Of a stretch of DNA of 64,000 bases, positions 26,148-34,805 are shown in pieces. This DNA is from Myxococcales bacterium (lineage in GTDB: Bacteria; Myxococcota_A; Polyangia; Polyangiales; Polyangiaceae). Below the pieces are notes generated by a model. It was given only the letters and a program-made list of their open reading frames with translations. It was not told the origin of the DNA and ran no database searches. Each line of letters starts with the position of its first letter. Position 1 is the stretch's first letter. A program made the translations under genes and the position numbers. The stretch is taken from the NCBI GenBank assembly GCA_013297655.1, contig JAAFHV010000005.1:1-64000 (forward strand). The letters are read 5' to 3'.

Positions 26148-27019
26148 TGCGCTCCATGATGAAAACCACCGCCCTCGTCTCGCTCGCCACCCTCGTGCTC
26201 GGTCTCGTGGGCTGCGCCGAAGCGGTCCCCCCGAAGGAGCTCAACGACGCGCGCGCCGCGTACAAGACCTCCGCCGAAGGCCCCGCCGGGAAAGAGAGCC
26301 TCGTCGAGCTCCACACCGCGAAGCAGTCGCTCGACGCCGCGGAGGCCGCCTTCAAGGAGAAGGGCGACGACCAAGAGACGCGCGACAAGGGCTACATCGC
26401 GATCCGCAAGGCCGAGCTCGCGGCCGCCTCGGCGCGCACCACCGTCGCTGCGCGCGAGAAGAAGGAAGCGGAGCTCGAGGGGCAGAAGTACCAAAACGAC
26501 ACCCTCAAGACCACGCAGGCCGAGCTCGCGAACACGAAGAACGCGCTCAACAAGTCGCAAGAAGACCTGAAGCGAGAAGCCGCTGCCCGCGCCGAAGCCG
26601 AGAAGCGCGCCGCGCAGGCGATGGCCGATCTCCAAAAGATCGCGGCGGTGAAGAAGGAAGACCGCGGCATGGTCATCACCCTCTCGGGCGGTGTCCTCTT
26701 CCAGACCGACAAGAGCGAGCTCCTCCCCGGCGCGATGGCGCAGCTCAACCAGGTCGGCGAGGCCCTCGTGCGCAACAGCCCCGACTCGCGCATCACGGTC
26801 GAAGGCCACACCGACAACCAGGGCGCGGCCGCGCACAACCAGGAGCTCTCCCAGAAGCGCGCCGAGTCCGTCGCGACGTACCTCCGCTCGCGCGGCATCG
26901 CTCCCGACCGCGTGACGGCCGTGGGCAAGGGCCCGGACAAGCCCACCGCCGACAACAAGACGATCGAAGGCCGCGCGCAGAACCGCCGCGTCGAGATCAT
27001 CGTCGAGCCGCCGAAGTAA
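26147..27019 (+). CDS. OmpA-family lipoprotein with DUF4398-like coiled coil
   Basis: A 290-residue lipoprotein. The lipobox is LVGC (near residue 23). Residues 25-160 form a long helical region related to the preceding gene (LVELHTAKQSLDAAEAAFKEK, then AREKKEAELEGQKYQN). The C-terminal 110 residues are an OmpA domain that binds peptidoglycan: GVLFQTDKSELLPGAMAQLNQVGEAL, VEGHTDNQGAAAHNQELSQKRAESVATYL, and NRRVEIIV (pieces), with the conserved Asp and Arg of the meso-diaminopimelate site. It would tether the outer membrane to the wall. The ATG overlaps the upstream stop. Confidence 0.88.
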   Translation: MRSMMKTTALVSLATLVLGLVGCAEAVPPKELNDARAAYKTSAEGPAGKESLVELHTAKQSLDAAEAAFKEKGDDQETRDKGYIAIRKAELAAASARTTVAAREKKEAELEGQKYQNDTLKTTQAELANTKNALNKSQEDLKREAAARAEAEKRAAQAMADLQKIAAVKKEDRGMVITLSGGVLFQTDKSELLPGAMAQLNQVGEALVRNSPDSRITVEGHTDNQGAAAHNQELSQKRAESVATYLRSRGIAPDRVTAVGKGPDKPTADNKTIEGRAQNRRVEIIVEPPK

Positions 27020-27035
27020 CTCTTCGCGTTTTCCA

Positions 27036-27059
27036 CCCCGCGCCCGGGGCCGCTTTTTT
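27036..27059 (+). terminator. Probable Rho-independent terminator of the DUF4398/OmpA operon
   Basis: CCCC (27036-27039) pairs with GGGG (27046-27049) across GCGCCC; CCGC and then six Ts (27054-27059) follow. It begins 16 bases after the stop codon. Confidence 0.45.
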
Positions 27060-27098
27060 GGAGCGGTTACCGGGCGTTGCGTTTTTGGCGTATCGCCC

Positions 27099-27127
27099 TT
27101 GACTTGGGGAAGCGGATCGGCGATTTA
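27099..27127 (+). promoter_or_regulatory. Sigma-70-type promoter of tRNA-Ser
   Basis: TTGACT (27099-27104) and GATTTA (27122-27127) are separated by exactly 17 bases and end seven bases before the first base of the tRNA, the spacing expected for a housekeeping promoter. Confidence 0.7.
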
Positions 27128-27134
27128 CGCGAGT

Positions 27135-27224
27135 GGAGAGCTGTCCGAGTGGCCGAAGGAGCCTGATTCGAAATCAGGTGGAGGTGCAAGCTTCCCAAGG
27201 GTTCGAATCCCTTGCTCTCCGCCA
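27135..27224 (+). tRNA. tRNA-Ser (anticodon CGA)
   Basis: Acceptor arm GGAGAGC (27135-27141) pairs with GCTCTCC (27214-27220), then discriminator G and an encoded CCA (27222-27224). The anticodon stem CCTGA/TCAGG encloses TTCGAAA, giving anticodon CGA at 27169-27171, which reads UCG. The long variable arm and the TTCGAATC T-loop fit a serine tRNA. UCG is a frequent serine codon in this GC-rich genome. Confidence 0.95.
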
Positions 27225-27229
27225 GGAAC

Positions 27230-27261
27230 ACCGCCGCCACTGCCTAGCGCAGGGCGGCGGT
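27230..27261 (+). terminator. Hairpin after tRNA-Ser
   Basis: CCGCCGCC (27231-27238) pairs with GGCGGCGG (27253-27260) and an inner CTGC/GCAG stem extends it, leaving a 5-base loop CTAGC. It starts six bases after the CCA end. No T-run follows. Confidence 0.6.
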
Positions 27262-27402
27262 TCGCATTCGAGCCTTTGAGCGAGCGCCCCTCCGAGGCGA
27301 GCGCGAACGAGGCGACGCGGACCCCATCGCCGTGCTCCCGGAGCGACCTTCGGTCCCGCGCGAACATTTGGATGTAAGGCGCATGCGTCCGCGCCCGCGT
27401 GG

Positions 27403-27747
27403 TCAGACCGCGCCGGAAGAAGGCGCCTCGCTCCGCTTTTTCGTGCCGGAGACCATGCCATCGAGCGCCTCTTTGCCTATCGCGGGGGCCCAGGGCAAAA
27501 GCTCGTACTGTGCCGTCCCCGCGTGGGTGAACGGGTCGCCGTCGCGGACGGCGTCGAGGGTCTTCGCGACGTCGGCCCCCTCGGGGATACGGAGGAGCAA
27601 CGCGCCGCCGCTGCGTGGCTCGAACGGCCCCGACGCGATAAGAATGCCGCGCGCCTGGAGCTCGCGGAGATAGGCGCGGTGCGCGTCGACGAGCGGGAGC
27701 ACCTCCTCGAGCGGCTTTCGATAACGAAGAATGGCGATCGCGTACAT
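27403..27747 (-). CDS. YciI-family protein
   Basis: A 114-residue small ferredoxin-like dimeric protein: MYAIAILRYRKPLEEVLPLVDAHRAYLRELQARG (pieces), then GILIASGPFEPRSGG and DPFTHAGTAQYELLPW. The conserved pattern of R, His and Asp matches YciI proteins (related to muconolactone isomerase and YCII dehydrochlorinases), whose role in most bacteria is unknown. The last ten residues are a Ser/Ala tail. It starts 21 bases behind the MscS-like channel gene and is probably co-transcribed with it. No strong ribosome site is visible before the ATG at 27747. Confidence 0.75.
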   Translation of the reverse strand: MYAIAILRYRKPLEEVLPLVDAHRAYLRELQARGILIASGPFEPRSGGALLLRIPEGADVAKTLDAVRDGDPFTHAGTAQYELLPWAPAIGKEALDGMVSGTKKRSEAPSSGAV

Positions 27748-27768
27748 GGCACTTTCCGGTCGGGGGAT

Positions 27769-29289
27769 TCACGAGAGATTGAAGAATGCCTTGACCCGCC
27801 CGAGGAGCGCGCTCGTTCGCTCCTCGAGCGCGCCGTCGGTGCTCCGTGAGGCGCGGGCGGCGAGGTGCGAATCGAGCTGATCTTGGCGCTCCGCGAGGAT
27901 ACGCGTCATTCGCGCCAAGAGCTCCGGCGCGGTGGTGATGATCGAGGAGAAATCGTCCTTCCCCACCACGACCACCTCCGTCTCGGTGAGGGCCTGCACC
28001 GAGGCTGCGCGCGGCTCTCCCGTCATGAGGGACATCTCGCCGAACAGGCTGCCCTTGCGGAGGCGCGCGACCTCCGCCGTGCTGTTGCCCTCGCGACCCA
28101 CGATGACGCTCACCTCGCCGCGAACGATGAGGTACATCGCGTCCCCGGCCGCTCCCTGGCGAATCACGGTTTCGCGCGGCGCGTAGACCTTCGTCGGTGA
28201 TCGTGCAGCCAGGTTCGCGAGCGCGTCGGCGGGGAGCACGGCCAAAAAGTCCACCTCACGGAGGCGCGACTCCACCTGCGCGCGCCGATGGGCGAGCGCA
28301 TTGCCCTCCTGCTCGTGCGAAACCTCGTAGAGATGCACGTCGCGGCGTGGGTACGGAATCGAGATGTCGGCGCGACGTAGGGCATACCAGATGCGCTCGC
28401 GAACGGCCGAGTCGGTGGCGTCGCGGAGCGCGAACGCGTCGGTGAAATAGCGTATCGAGTAGTCTACGCCGCTCGCCCCGAAGTGCTGCGTGAGCACGGC
28501 CGCGGCCGGCTCTGCGAGCACCCCGGGGATCTCGCTCAACGCGGATAGAATTGTCGCCCGCACCCGCTCCGGCGCTACTTCGTATCCGCATGAGACCTCG
28601 ACCGTGCGCCTCGAGACGGCGCTCGGTTTCGTGTAGTTTCGTATCGGCGCCTTCGCGAGCGAAGCGTTCGGCACGATGACTTCCATCTCGTCGTTCGTGA
28701 GCAACGTCGTGGCGCGCCAGTTGATCTCGATCACCCGCCCAATGAGGCGTGGATCGGGCTCGAACTGGATGTAGTCGCCCACCTCGAACGGCCGCTGCAT
28801 TTGGATCGAAATGCCGGCGAACAAGTTGCCGAGCGTGTCTTGGAGCGAGAGACCTATCACGGCTGTGAGGAGCGCGGACGTCGCGAGGATGCCGCCCGGT
28901 TCTACGCCGGCTACCCGCATCGCGAGGAGGGCTGCCGCGAGGTAAACGGCGGTCTGGAGGAGGTCGCGGAAGATACGGGGCATCGTGCGCTGCAGACGCG
29001 CCGCGAAGATGCCGTCCACCACGAGCACGAAGGCGCCGCGACCGAGTGCTAGAAGAAGCACGAAGACACCGAGCACCTCGGCCGGCTTCGTCACGACCGC
29101 GCCGGTCGGGAGCACCTGCGCGAGGAGCTCGAGCACCACGTGGATGGCTACGAGCGCTGCCGGCGCGACGATCTTTTTCCGCTCGCTCCGAGGCAGCACG
29201 ACGAGCATCGCGACGAGCAGGCCCACCGCCGCGACGATGCCGAGTCCGAAGAAGGAGTTGATGCCGAACCAGCGCTCGATGCCGCTCAC
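27769..29289 (-). CDS. MscS-family channel with C-terminal cyclic-nucleotide-binding domain
   Basis: A 506-residue membrane protein. Four hydrophobic segments lead to the pore helix region (GILATSALLTAVIGLSLQDTLGNLFAGISIQ in pieces), the glycine/alanine helix and QDTLGN motif of MscS channels; the beta domain follows (FEVGDYIQFEPDPRLIGRVIEINWRAT). After an alpha/beta vestibule and linker the last 150 residues form a cNMP-binding domain (FLAVLPADALANLA, RQGAAGDAMYLIVRGEVSV, GSLFGEMSLMTGEPRAASVQA). Such fusions (bCNG-type) open or close on cyclic nucleotide rather than tension. GTG at 29289 is preferred because the upstream frame overlaps the divergent gene and is not hydrophobic. Confidence 0.87.
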   Translation of the reverse strand: MSGIERWFGINSFFGLGIVAAVGLLVAMLVVLPRSERKKIVAPAALVAIHVVLELLAQVLPTGAVVTKPAEVLGVFVLLLALGRGAFVLVVDGIFAARLQRTMPRIFRDLLQTAVYLAAALLAMRVAGVEPGGILATSALLTAVIGLSLQDTLGNLFAGISIQMQRPFEVGDYIQFEPDPRLIGRVIEINWRATTLLTNDEMEVIVPNASLAKAPIRNYTKPSAVSRRTVEVSCGYEVAPERVRATILSALSEIPGVLAEPAAAVLTQHFGASGVDYSIRYFTDAFALRDATDSAVRERIWYALRRADISIPYPRRDVHLYEVSHEQEGNALAHRRAQVESRLREVDFLAVLPADALANLAARSPTKVYAPRETVIRQGAAGDAMYLIVRGEVSVIVGREGNSTAEVARLRKGSLFGEMSLMTGEPRAASVQALTETEVVVVGKDDFSSIITTAPELLARMTRILAERQDQLDSHLAARASRSTDGALEERTSALLGRVKAFFNLS

Positions 29290-29391
29290 GCTCGAGAAGT
29301 ACCAGAGCCGGGCGCTGCGCGACGCGGCAGTCGTGAGCCCTGGCGGGATAGGCCGTCTGCGGGGCGTGGGAACGGGTGTAGGGTGATCTGC

Positions 29392-30219
29392 GTGAAGGCG
29401 CACGATCCCACAAAAGCGTCCCCGCGCCCGCGCGCTCACCGCGACTCGTACCCCACCGATCCGTGCGTGGTCGTGCGCGGCAAGGGCCTTCGCGAACTGC
29501 TCCTCGAGTGCGAAGCGAAGCGCGCGCAAGTGGTGCTGATCGTCGACTCGGGCGACACGAGCGGGGAAATCGTTCTCGCCGACGGGGCGCCGTATCACGC
29601 AGCATACGCTGGAAAAATAGGGCTATCCGCGTTCGTGGCGCTCCTCGAAGTGGATGCCACACTCCTTCGCTTGGCGGTCCCGCGCACGCTCTCGCGATAC
29701 CCACGTTCGCTGTCGCTCTCGCTCGCCGACCTCGGCGTGTGCCGAACCGACGAGACGCGCCGCTTCGGCAGCGTGTTTCCGCCCGCCGAGATGCCTGCGG
29801 AGGAGAGCTCGTCTCTCAGCCTGGAGGGGATCGAGCCGCGCGACGGCGCCGTTCGCATCTCGAAGCGACTCATGGACGCGGCTTGGTCGGCGTGGACGCG
29901 CCTCGGCCCGCGCGCGTTTCGCGACGCGACGGTGCACTCGGCGTACGTTTTCGGCGCCCGCGACGAGACGCTCCATCTCGGCGGCGAGCGGCTCGGGCGC
30001 GCGCTCCTTCGTAAGGTCATCTCCGCGGCGTCGGAGGGTCGCCCCGGCGCTCTCGCGTGCGCCAGCGTCGACGGTATGGCCGCGGCTGGCGGGCTCTCGC
30101 AGAAGAACGAGTACGGCTGCGTCGTCGCCACTCGCGAGGCCGACGCGCACGTCGCGCGCGAGCTCGCAGGGGGGCTCATGAACGAGCTCCAGAGCTCCCT
30201 CGAATGCGGACACGATTGA
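29392..30219 (+). CDS. PATAN/DUF4388-domain protein
   Basis: A 275-residue soluble protein. Residues 20-95 match the DUF4388/PATAN domain (LRELLLECEAKRAQVVLIVD, SGEIVLADGAPYHAAYAGKIGLSAFVALL), a signalling domain common in myxobacterial and cyanobacterial regulators where a product is described as having a GxI(x)F.dG.xxhA motif. The C-terminal 150 residues are unassigned. The GTG at 29392 has GGTGA five bases upstream. It is transcribed divergently from the cyclic-nucleotide-gated channel across a 102-base gap, which suggests shared regulation but does not prove a functional link. Confidence 0.62.
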   Translation: MKAHDPTKASPRPRAHRDSYPTDPCVVVRGKGLRELLLECEAKRAQVVLIVDSGDTSGEIVLADGAPYHAAYAGKIGLSAFVALLEVDATLLRLAVPRTLSRYPRSLSLSLADLGVCRTDETRRFGSVFPPAEMPAEESSSLSLEGIEPRDGAVRISKRLMDAAWSAWTRLGPRAFRDATVHSAYVFGARDETLHLGGERLGRALLRKVISAASEGRPGALACASVDGMAAAGGLSQKNEYGCVVATREADAHVARELAGGLMNELQSSLECGHD

Positions 30220-30424
30220 CGCAGTGGGTTGTCGGACCGACACGCGCCCGCGACCTTGGCGCGCGCGCCGCGCACCGATCGTGACGGTTCGGCCGCCAGC
30301 CTCGTAACGGCGCCGTTCCGATGTTGACGGCTTGCTCCCGACCCCGAAATGGACGCGTCTCCGGCGTGGTCCGTCGCTTGCTTTGTGGCGCCGTCTGCTA
30401 CACCTCGTGCCGAGAGCTTCTTCT

Positions 30425-32482
30425 ATGAGCGTATCCCGACATCGTTTCTTCGTAGGCGCGTGTGGTCTCTTCGTGCTCGCGGCCGCGGTGGGCTCCGCGC
30501 CGAGCTCGCATGCCCAATCGACACCTTCGTCGTCCCACGGTTCGGCCGGTCCCCGGGCGCGCGCGACGATGCGAATGCCTACCCGTGAGGAGTGGTACCG
30601 GCTCGTCGAGCACGAGCGAAAAGAGGCACTCCGCGAGCAGACGATCGCGCGCATCGTCGCTTCCCGCCCGCGGCTCCCGGAGGGCCCGAAGCCGCCCCCC
30701 GAGCGCGCCGGCCTCGACGTCGTTCACCGCACGATGGACATCGAAGTCGACCCTCGCAACGGCGCCGTCACGGCCACGCTCGATCTCCGCATCTCGAGCG
30801 TGGGGCGCGCGATCTCGAGCCTCGGGCTCTCGATGGGGAAGGGGCTCGTCGTCTCTTCGGTAGACGTGGCCGGCGCCCCCGCCACCGTGGCGCAGCGCAC
30901 CTCGGAGGGCTTCGTGTACTACGAAGCGATCTTCCCCGCGCCGGTCGTCGTGGGGCGCGAGTCCCTCGTCCGCGTGAAGGTCGCGGGGACGCTCGATTGC
31001 GCCGCCGCCGACGGTCCGTGTACTTTGCAACCCGACTTCGCGCGCTTCACGACCGGGTCCATCTTCCCGTACGTGTTCGACCTCGAGAACGCCGCGCGCG
31101 CGTTCGACGGCGCGACGACGGACCTCACGCTCCGTGTTCCAGAAGGGATGGACACCGTCGTCTCGGCGGAGGTGGCGGGGAAACGCACCGAGAACGGCAA
31201 ATCCGTCACCGAGTGGAAGGTGCCCAAAGACGTCAATCATTCGTATGGCTTTTATGCCTTCGTAGGGAACCTGAAGCGACAAGCGATCGATGGCCGCCCC
31301 GTGCCGACGGAGCTCGTCGCGCCGAAGGACGGCTCCACCGCGGACGCGAAGATCGCCGCGTGGTCGAAGGGGGCGCTCTCGTTCGTCGAGGGCATGATGG
31401 GCACCAATCTTCCGTTCGCGAACCAAGCCCTCGTGCGATTGCCCATCTCGATGGACGACGTGGGTACGGTGAGCTACGGCATGACGCTCTTGAACGAGAC
31501 CTACGCGCGCGCGGGGGAGGACGTTTATCACGAGACTTGGGTCCACGAGAACGCGCACCTCGCGTGGGCGATCGTGGTGCCGGAGCCAGAGGGGTACCGC
31601 ACCCGTATGCTCACCGAGGGTCTCGCCACTCTCACCGAGGTCGACTTCACGAAGAGCCTCTTCCCGGAGGAGGAGCTCGATAAATACCTGGCCCGTCGAT
31701 ACCAATCGATCCGTCTCGACTGGCTCGGCAAGGGCGGGCTCGAGAAGCTCCCCCCCGTCGTCGCGACGGAGAGCGTGGCGCAGAAGCTCACCTCGAGCGG
31801 AACAGCGGGTTATGCCGGCTGGGCCTACGAAAAATCGGCTGCCACCCTCGACCACCTCCGCGCCACGATAGGCGACGAGGCCTTCGCGTCCGCGATGAAG
31901 GAATACGTACGCCTCTATGCGTGGAAGGGCGCCTCGGTGGACGAGTTCCGCGCCGTCATGGAGAAGGCGAGTGGCATCGACCTGAAGCCGGTGTTCGATC
32001 GTTGGTTCACGAAGACGAGCCGGCCCACCCTCACGGTCGGATACCGCAAGACGGCGGCCGGCGGCTACGAAGCGACCATCGACAAGGACGACGAGGACGA
32101 CCTCCCGCTCGCCTTCACCGTGGTCGACATGAACGGCGAAAGGAAGCCGCTCAAGGCGGTCGCGAAGGGCACGAGCACCGCGATCCCCCTCGAGACGACG
32201 GTCGGCATCTATGCGGTCGTGCCCAATCCGCGACTCGGCATTTTGGCCAAGCTCGCGTCGCCAGTGGCGGGCGACGTCGACTTCGACGGCGAGGCGGACG
32301 GCAAAGACCTTTTGGCGTGCGCGCGCGCCGTCGGGACGAAATTCACCACCACCGCGGCGGCGAACCCGGGGCTCTGGAACATCGAGTCTCGTTTCGCGGT
32401 CGAGTGCGACGTCGACGAGGACGGTGACGTGGACGAAAGTGACTGGACGGCGATCACGACCGCCTTCGGAGGTAAGCCATGA
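30425..32482 (+). CDS. Secreted M1-like zinc metallopeptidase with C-terminal dockerin-type repeats
   Basis: A 685-residue exported protein with an N-terminal signal (FFVGACGLFVLAAAVGSAPSSHAQ). The N-terminal half is a beta-rich domain like those of M1 aminopeptidases; the gluzincin active site is HENAH (His374, Glu375, His378) with the third ligand Glu398 in EGLATL. No GAMEN motif is present, but the equivalent MDDVGTVSYGM lies ahead. The last 70 residues have two 12-residue calcium loops, DVDFDGEADGKD (617-628) and DVDEDGDVDESD (662-673), with Asp at positions 1, 3, 5, 9 and 12, the arrangement of dockerin repeats. The stop overlaps the start of a lipoprotein gene. Confidence 0.82.
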   Translation: MSVSRHRFFVGACGLFVLAAAVGSAPSSHAQSTPSSSHGSAGPRARATMRMPTREEWYRLVEHERKEALREQTIARIVASRPRLPEGPKPPPERAGLDVVHRTMDIEVDPRNGAVTATLDLRISSVGRAISSLGLSMGKGLVVSSVDVAGAPATVAQRTSEGFVYYEAIFPAPVVVGRESLVRVKVAGTLDCAAADGPCTLQPDFARFTTGSIFPYVFDLENAARAFDGATTDLTLRVPEGMDTVVSAEVAGKRTENGKSVTEWKVPKDVNHSYGFYAFVGNLKRQAIDGRPVPTELVAPKDGSTADAKIAAWSKGALSFVEGMMGTNLPFANQALVRLPISMDDVGTVSYGMTLLNETYARAGEDVYHETWVHENAHLAWAIVVPEPEGYRTRMLTEGLATLTEVDFTKSLFPEEELDKYLARRYQSIRLDWLGKGGLEKLPPVVATESVAQKLTSSGTAGYAGWAYEKSAATLDHLRATIGDEAFASAMKEYVRLYAWKGASVDEFRAVMEKASGIDLKPVFDRWFTKTSRPTLTVGYRKTAAGGYEATIDKDDEDDLPLAFTVVDMNGERKPLKAVAKGTSTAIPLETTVGIYAVVPNPRLGILAKLASPVAGDVDFDGEADGKDLLACARAVGTKFTTTAAANPGLWNIESRFAVECDVDEDGDVDESDWTAITTAFGGKP

Positions 32483-33012
32483 GCGCTCGAATCATCGCGA
32501 CGTCGACCCTCGCGCTATCTCTGTTGCTCGCCGTAGCGGGTTGCAGCACGGACGAGCCAACGGGCCCCGGGCCCCTCAAGGCGACCGCGGACGGTCCGAA
32601 GACGGGCGCCTGGGTCGGGCTCGAGCCTCGCATCGAGAACGACAAGCTCGTGGTCGACGTGGTCGCGCACGACGTACCCGAGTTGTCCGGTGTCGCGGTG
32701 CGCCTCGAGCACCCGGAGTGGGCCAAATTCGAGGCACGAGACGTTGGTGCAGGCTGGGACGGCGAGGCGCTCCACCTCGTGAAGGTCGTCGGCACGCGGG
32801 AGGTCTCCGTCGTCGACACGGCGAAGGGCGACAAGGCGGGTCGACCGGGCGGCGCGAAGGTGCTCGTGTCGACGTTGCGGTTCAAGATCGAAGGCGCGCC
32901 GACCACGGGCGACCTCGGTGCGCTCCGGATCGTGCCGATACGCTCCGAGCTCCGCGACGGAACCGGCAAGGTGATCGCCGCCTCGTTCGCGGGCGCCCGG
33001 TTCAGCCGCTGA
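32479..33012 (+). CDS. Lipoprotein, candidate cohesin-like partner of the dockerin-bearing peptidase
   Basis: A 177-residue lipoprotein (lipobox VAGC, Cys near 22). The mature part is beta-rich and resembles the cohesin pattern: an early strand with paired acidic/valine residues (LVVDVVAHDVPELSGVAVRLEH), a strand after an Asp-Val-Gly, and a closing VLVSTLRFKIEG reminiscent of the final strand of type-I cohesins. The similarity is structural impression only. Its ATG overlaps the peptidase stop (ATGA) with GGAGG six bases upstream, so both are made together. If correct, it anchors the peptidase to the outer membrane. Confidence 0.5.
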   Translation: MSARIIATSTLALSLLLAVAGCSTDEPTGPGPLKATADGPKTGAWVGLEPRIENDKLVVDVVAHDVPELSGVAVRLEHPEWAKFEARDVGAGWDGEALHLVKVVGTREVSVVDTAKGDKAGRPGGAKVLVSTLRFKIEGAPTTGDLGALRIVPIRSELRDGTGKVIAASFAGARFSR

Positions 33013-33139
33013 GTCTTCACGCACGCGATCGCTCGTGCCGGTGCGTTCCGCGCCTCGGTCGCGCGCCCGCGCGCTCGTGCCGCGCGTGGTTGCGATCTCC
33101 GCGCGCTGCACTAGCGTGGCTCCTGATGAACAGGGAACT

Positions 33140-33895
33140 ATGGCACGGGCGCACGAAATGAAGACACTCGTCCTCGGGGCTACGTCCGCCATCGCTGCCG
33201 AAGTCTCGCGCCTCTTGGCGCGCCGCGGAGAGCGCCTCCACCTCGTCGGACGGAGCCGCGAGAAGCTCGAGAAGGTCGCCGCTGCCTGCAGCGGAAGTGC
33301 CGTGTCGACCGCGATCGCCGATTTTGGCGGAACGTTCGACGCCGAGGCTCTCGTCGCGGAGGCCGTGCGCGAGCTCGGGGGATTGGACTCGGTGCTGGTC
33401 GCCCACGGTGAGCTCGGCGACCAACTGGAGAGCGAGCGCTCGTATGCCCACGCCGAGCAGATTTTTCGCGTGAACTTGCTTAGCGTGGTCGCGCTTCTCG
33501 TCCCGATCGCGAACCTGATGGAGAGGCAACGAAGCGGCACGATCGGTGTCATTACTTCGGTCGCGGGGGAGCGTGGGCGCCCGCGGAATTACACCTATGG
33601 CGCTGCCAAAGGGGCACTCAACGTGTACCTGGAAGGTCTACGCTCGCGGCTTTACTCGTCCGGTGTCGCCGTGACTACGCTGAAGCTCGGGCCCGTCGAT
33701 ACTCCGATGACCGTAGGGCACGAAAAAAACGCGCTCTTCGGCAAGGTACCCGCCGTCGCGAGGGACATCGTGCAGGCCATGGACGCGAAGGTTCCGGCGG
33801 CCTACGTCCCGCGGATTTGGGGCCTCATCATGCCCGTCGTGAGGAACACGCCCGAGCCGCTCTTCCAGCGATTGCCCTTCTTGTCGGGGCGCTGA
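33140..33895 (+). CDS. DprE2-like short-chain dehydrogenase/reductase (copy 1)
   Basis: A 251-residue SDR. The NAD(P) motif is LGATSAIAAEVSRLLARRG, the active-site serine is in ITSVAGERGRPRNYTYGAAKGAL with Tyr and Lys in YxxxK, and KLGPVDTPMT follows. The block SVAGxRGRPxNxxYGxxKxxL fits decaprenylphosphoryl-2-keto-ribose reductases (DprE2) better than ordinary SDRs. The second enzyme of the epimerisation reduces the keto intermediate to the arabinose form. ATG at 33140 with AGGGA three bases upstream; an ATG at 33158 is equally possible. It converges with a second DprE2-like gene, so the locus has two. Confidence 0.75.
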   Translation: MARAHEMKTLVLGATSAIAAEVSRLLARRGERLHLVGRSREKLEKVAAACSGSAVSTAIADFGGTFDAEALVAEAVRELGGLDSVLVAHGELGDQLESERSYAHAEQIFRVNLLSVVALLVPIANLMERQRSGTIGVITSVAGERGRPRNYTYGAAKGALNVYLEGLRSRLYSSGVAVTTLKLGPVDTPMTVGHEKNALFGKVPAVARDIVQAMDAKVPAAYVPRIWGLIMPVVRNTPEPLFQRLPFLSGR

Positions 33896-33906
33896 GGGGC
33901 GCCTAT

Positions 33907-33936
33907 CCGCGCGACTCGTGATGGGGAGTCGCGCGG
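33907..33936. terminator. Bidirectional hairpin between the two DprE2-like genes
   Basis: Perfect 11-base arms CCGCGCGACTC (33907-33917) and GAGTCGCGCGG (33926-33936) with an 8-base loop in the 57-base gap between convergent genes. Both genes would stop here. Confidence 0.7.
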
Positions 33937-33952
33937 GGCGCGAATGGCGCGC

Positions 33953-34693
33953 TCAGAAGCCGATTTTGCGCATGATGAAGCGCGGCAGGAAGCGGATCAC
34001 GAGCATGACGAGCGCCCACATGCCGGGCGTATAAATAAGCGCCTTCTTCCGATCCATCGCCGAGATCACGTCGCGCGCGACCTGGTCTGGCTCACCGGCG
34101 AAGGGCGGGGGTTTCAGGCCTGCTGTCATTCCCGTCTTCACGAACCCGGGCTTCACGCAGAGCACGTTGAGGCCCTTTTCGTGAAACTTGTGATCGAGCG
34201 CTTCGAGGTAAATGGAGAGCCCCGCCTTGCTCGATCCGTAGATGATTTGCGGCTTGCGCCCGCGGTCGCCGGCGACCGAAGAGAACACGGTGAGGTGCCC
34301 GCCTCCGCGCTCGAGGAGCCGCTTTCGCGCGTGCTCGCAGAACACCACGGTGTTCGCGTAGTTCACCGTCACGAGGCGCTGCGCGAGCACGATGTCGGCC
34401 TCGAGCGCGTCTTGGGTCGCAAAAAGCGCCGCCGTCACGATCACAGCGTCGAAATCACCGAGCGCGGCGTCCGCGACGTCGAGCGCCTTCGCGAACGTGT
34501 CCGGCTTCTCCAGATCGCAGACGGCGTATCCCGAGTCGGTGCCCTTCGGGTGCCGCGATTTCAGGTCGGCCGCGCTCTTCGCGAGGTCGTCGTCGCCGAT
34601 GCCCATCAAGAACACGGAGTCACCGCGGGCGGCGAGCTGCTGGGCGATGGCGCGCCCCATACCGGTCGTGCCACCGAGAACCACTGCTTTCAT
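33953..34693 (-). CDS. DprE2-like short-chain dehydrogenase/reductase (copy 2)
   Basis: A 246-residue SDR with cofactor motif LGGTTGMGRAIAQQLAARG, active site SSVAGDRGRKPQIIYGSSKAGL and VKPGFVKTGMT. It shares SVAGxRGR with copy 1 and is on the same strand as the DprE1-like gene, 112 bases downstream of it, so it is the better candidate partner. The C-terminus ends in a hydrophobic, basic helix (MWALVMLVIRFLPRFIMRKIGF in part) that would bind the membrane where the polyprenyl-phosphate substrate sits. AAGGGAC precedes the ATG at 34693. An upstream ATG would add 11 residues without homology. Confidence 0.77.
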   Translation of the reverse strand: MKAVVLGGTTGMGRAIAQQLAARGDSVFLMGIGDDDLAKSAADLKSRHPKGTDSGYAVCDLEKPDTFAKALDVADAALGDFDAVIVTAALFATQDALEADIVLAQRLVTVNYANTVVFCEHARKRLLERGGGHLTVFSSVAGDRGRKPQIIYGSSKAGLSIYLEALDHKFHEKGLNVLCVKPGFVKTGMTAGLKPPPFAGEPDQVARDVISAMDRKKALIYTPGMWALVMLVIRFLPRFIMRKIGF

Positions 34694-34805
34694 GTCTCTG
34701 TCCCTTCGTTCCGTCGCCACGCGCACACGAGTCGCTCGAGGCTCACGAGCACACCGCCGCCGCCCCTTCGAGCGTCGGCGCGAGGTGTGTCGTTCGCCCG
34801 ACCGC

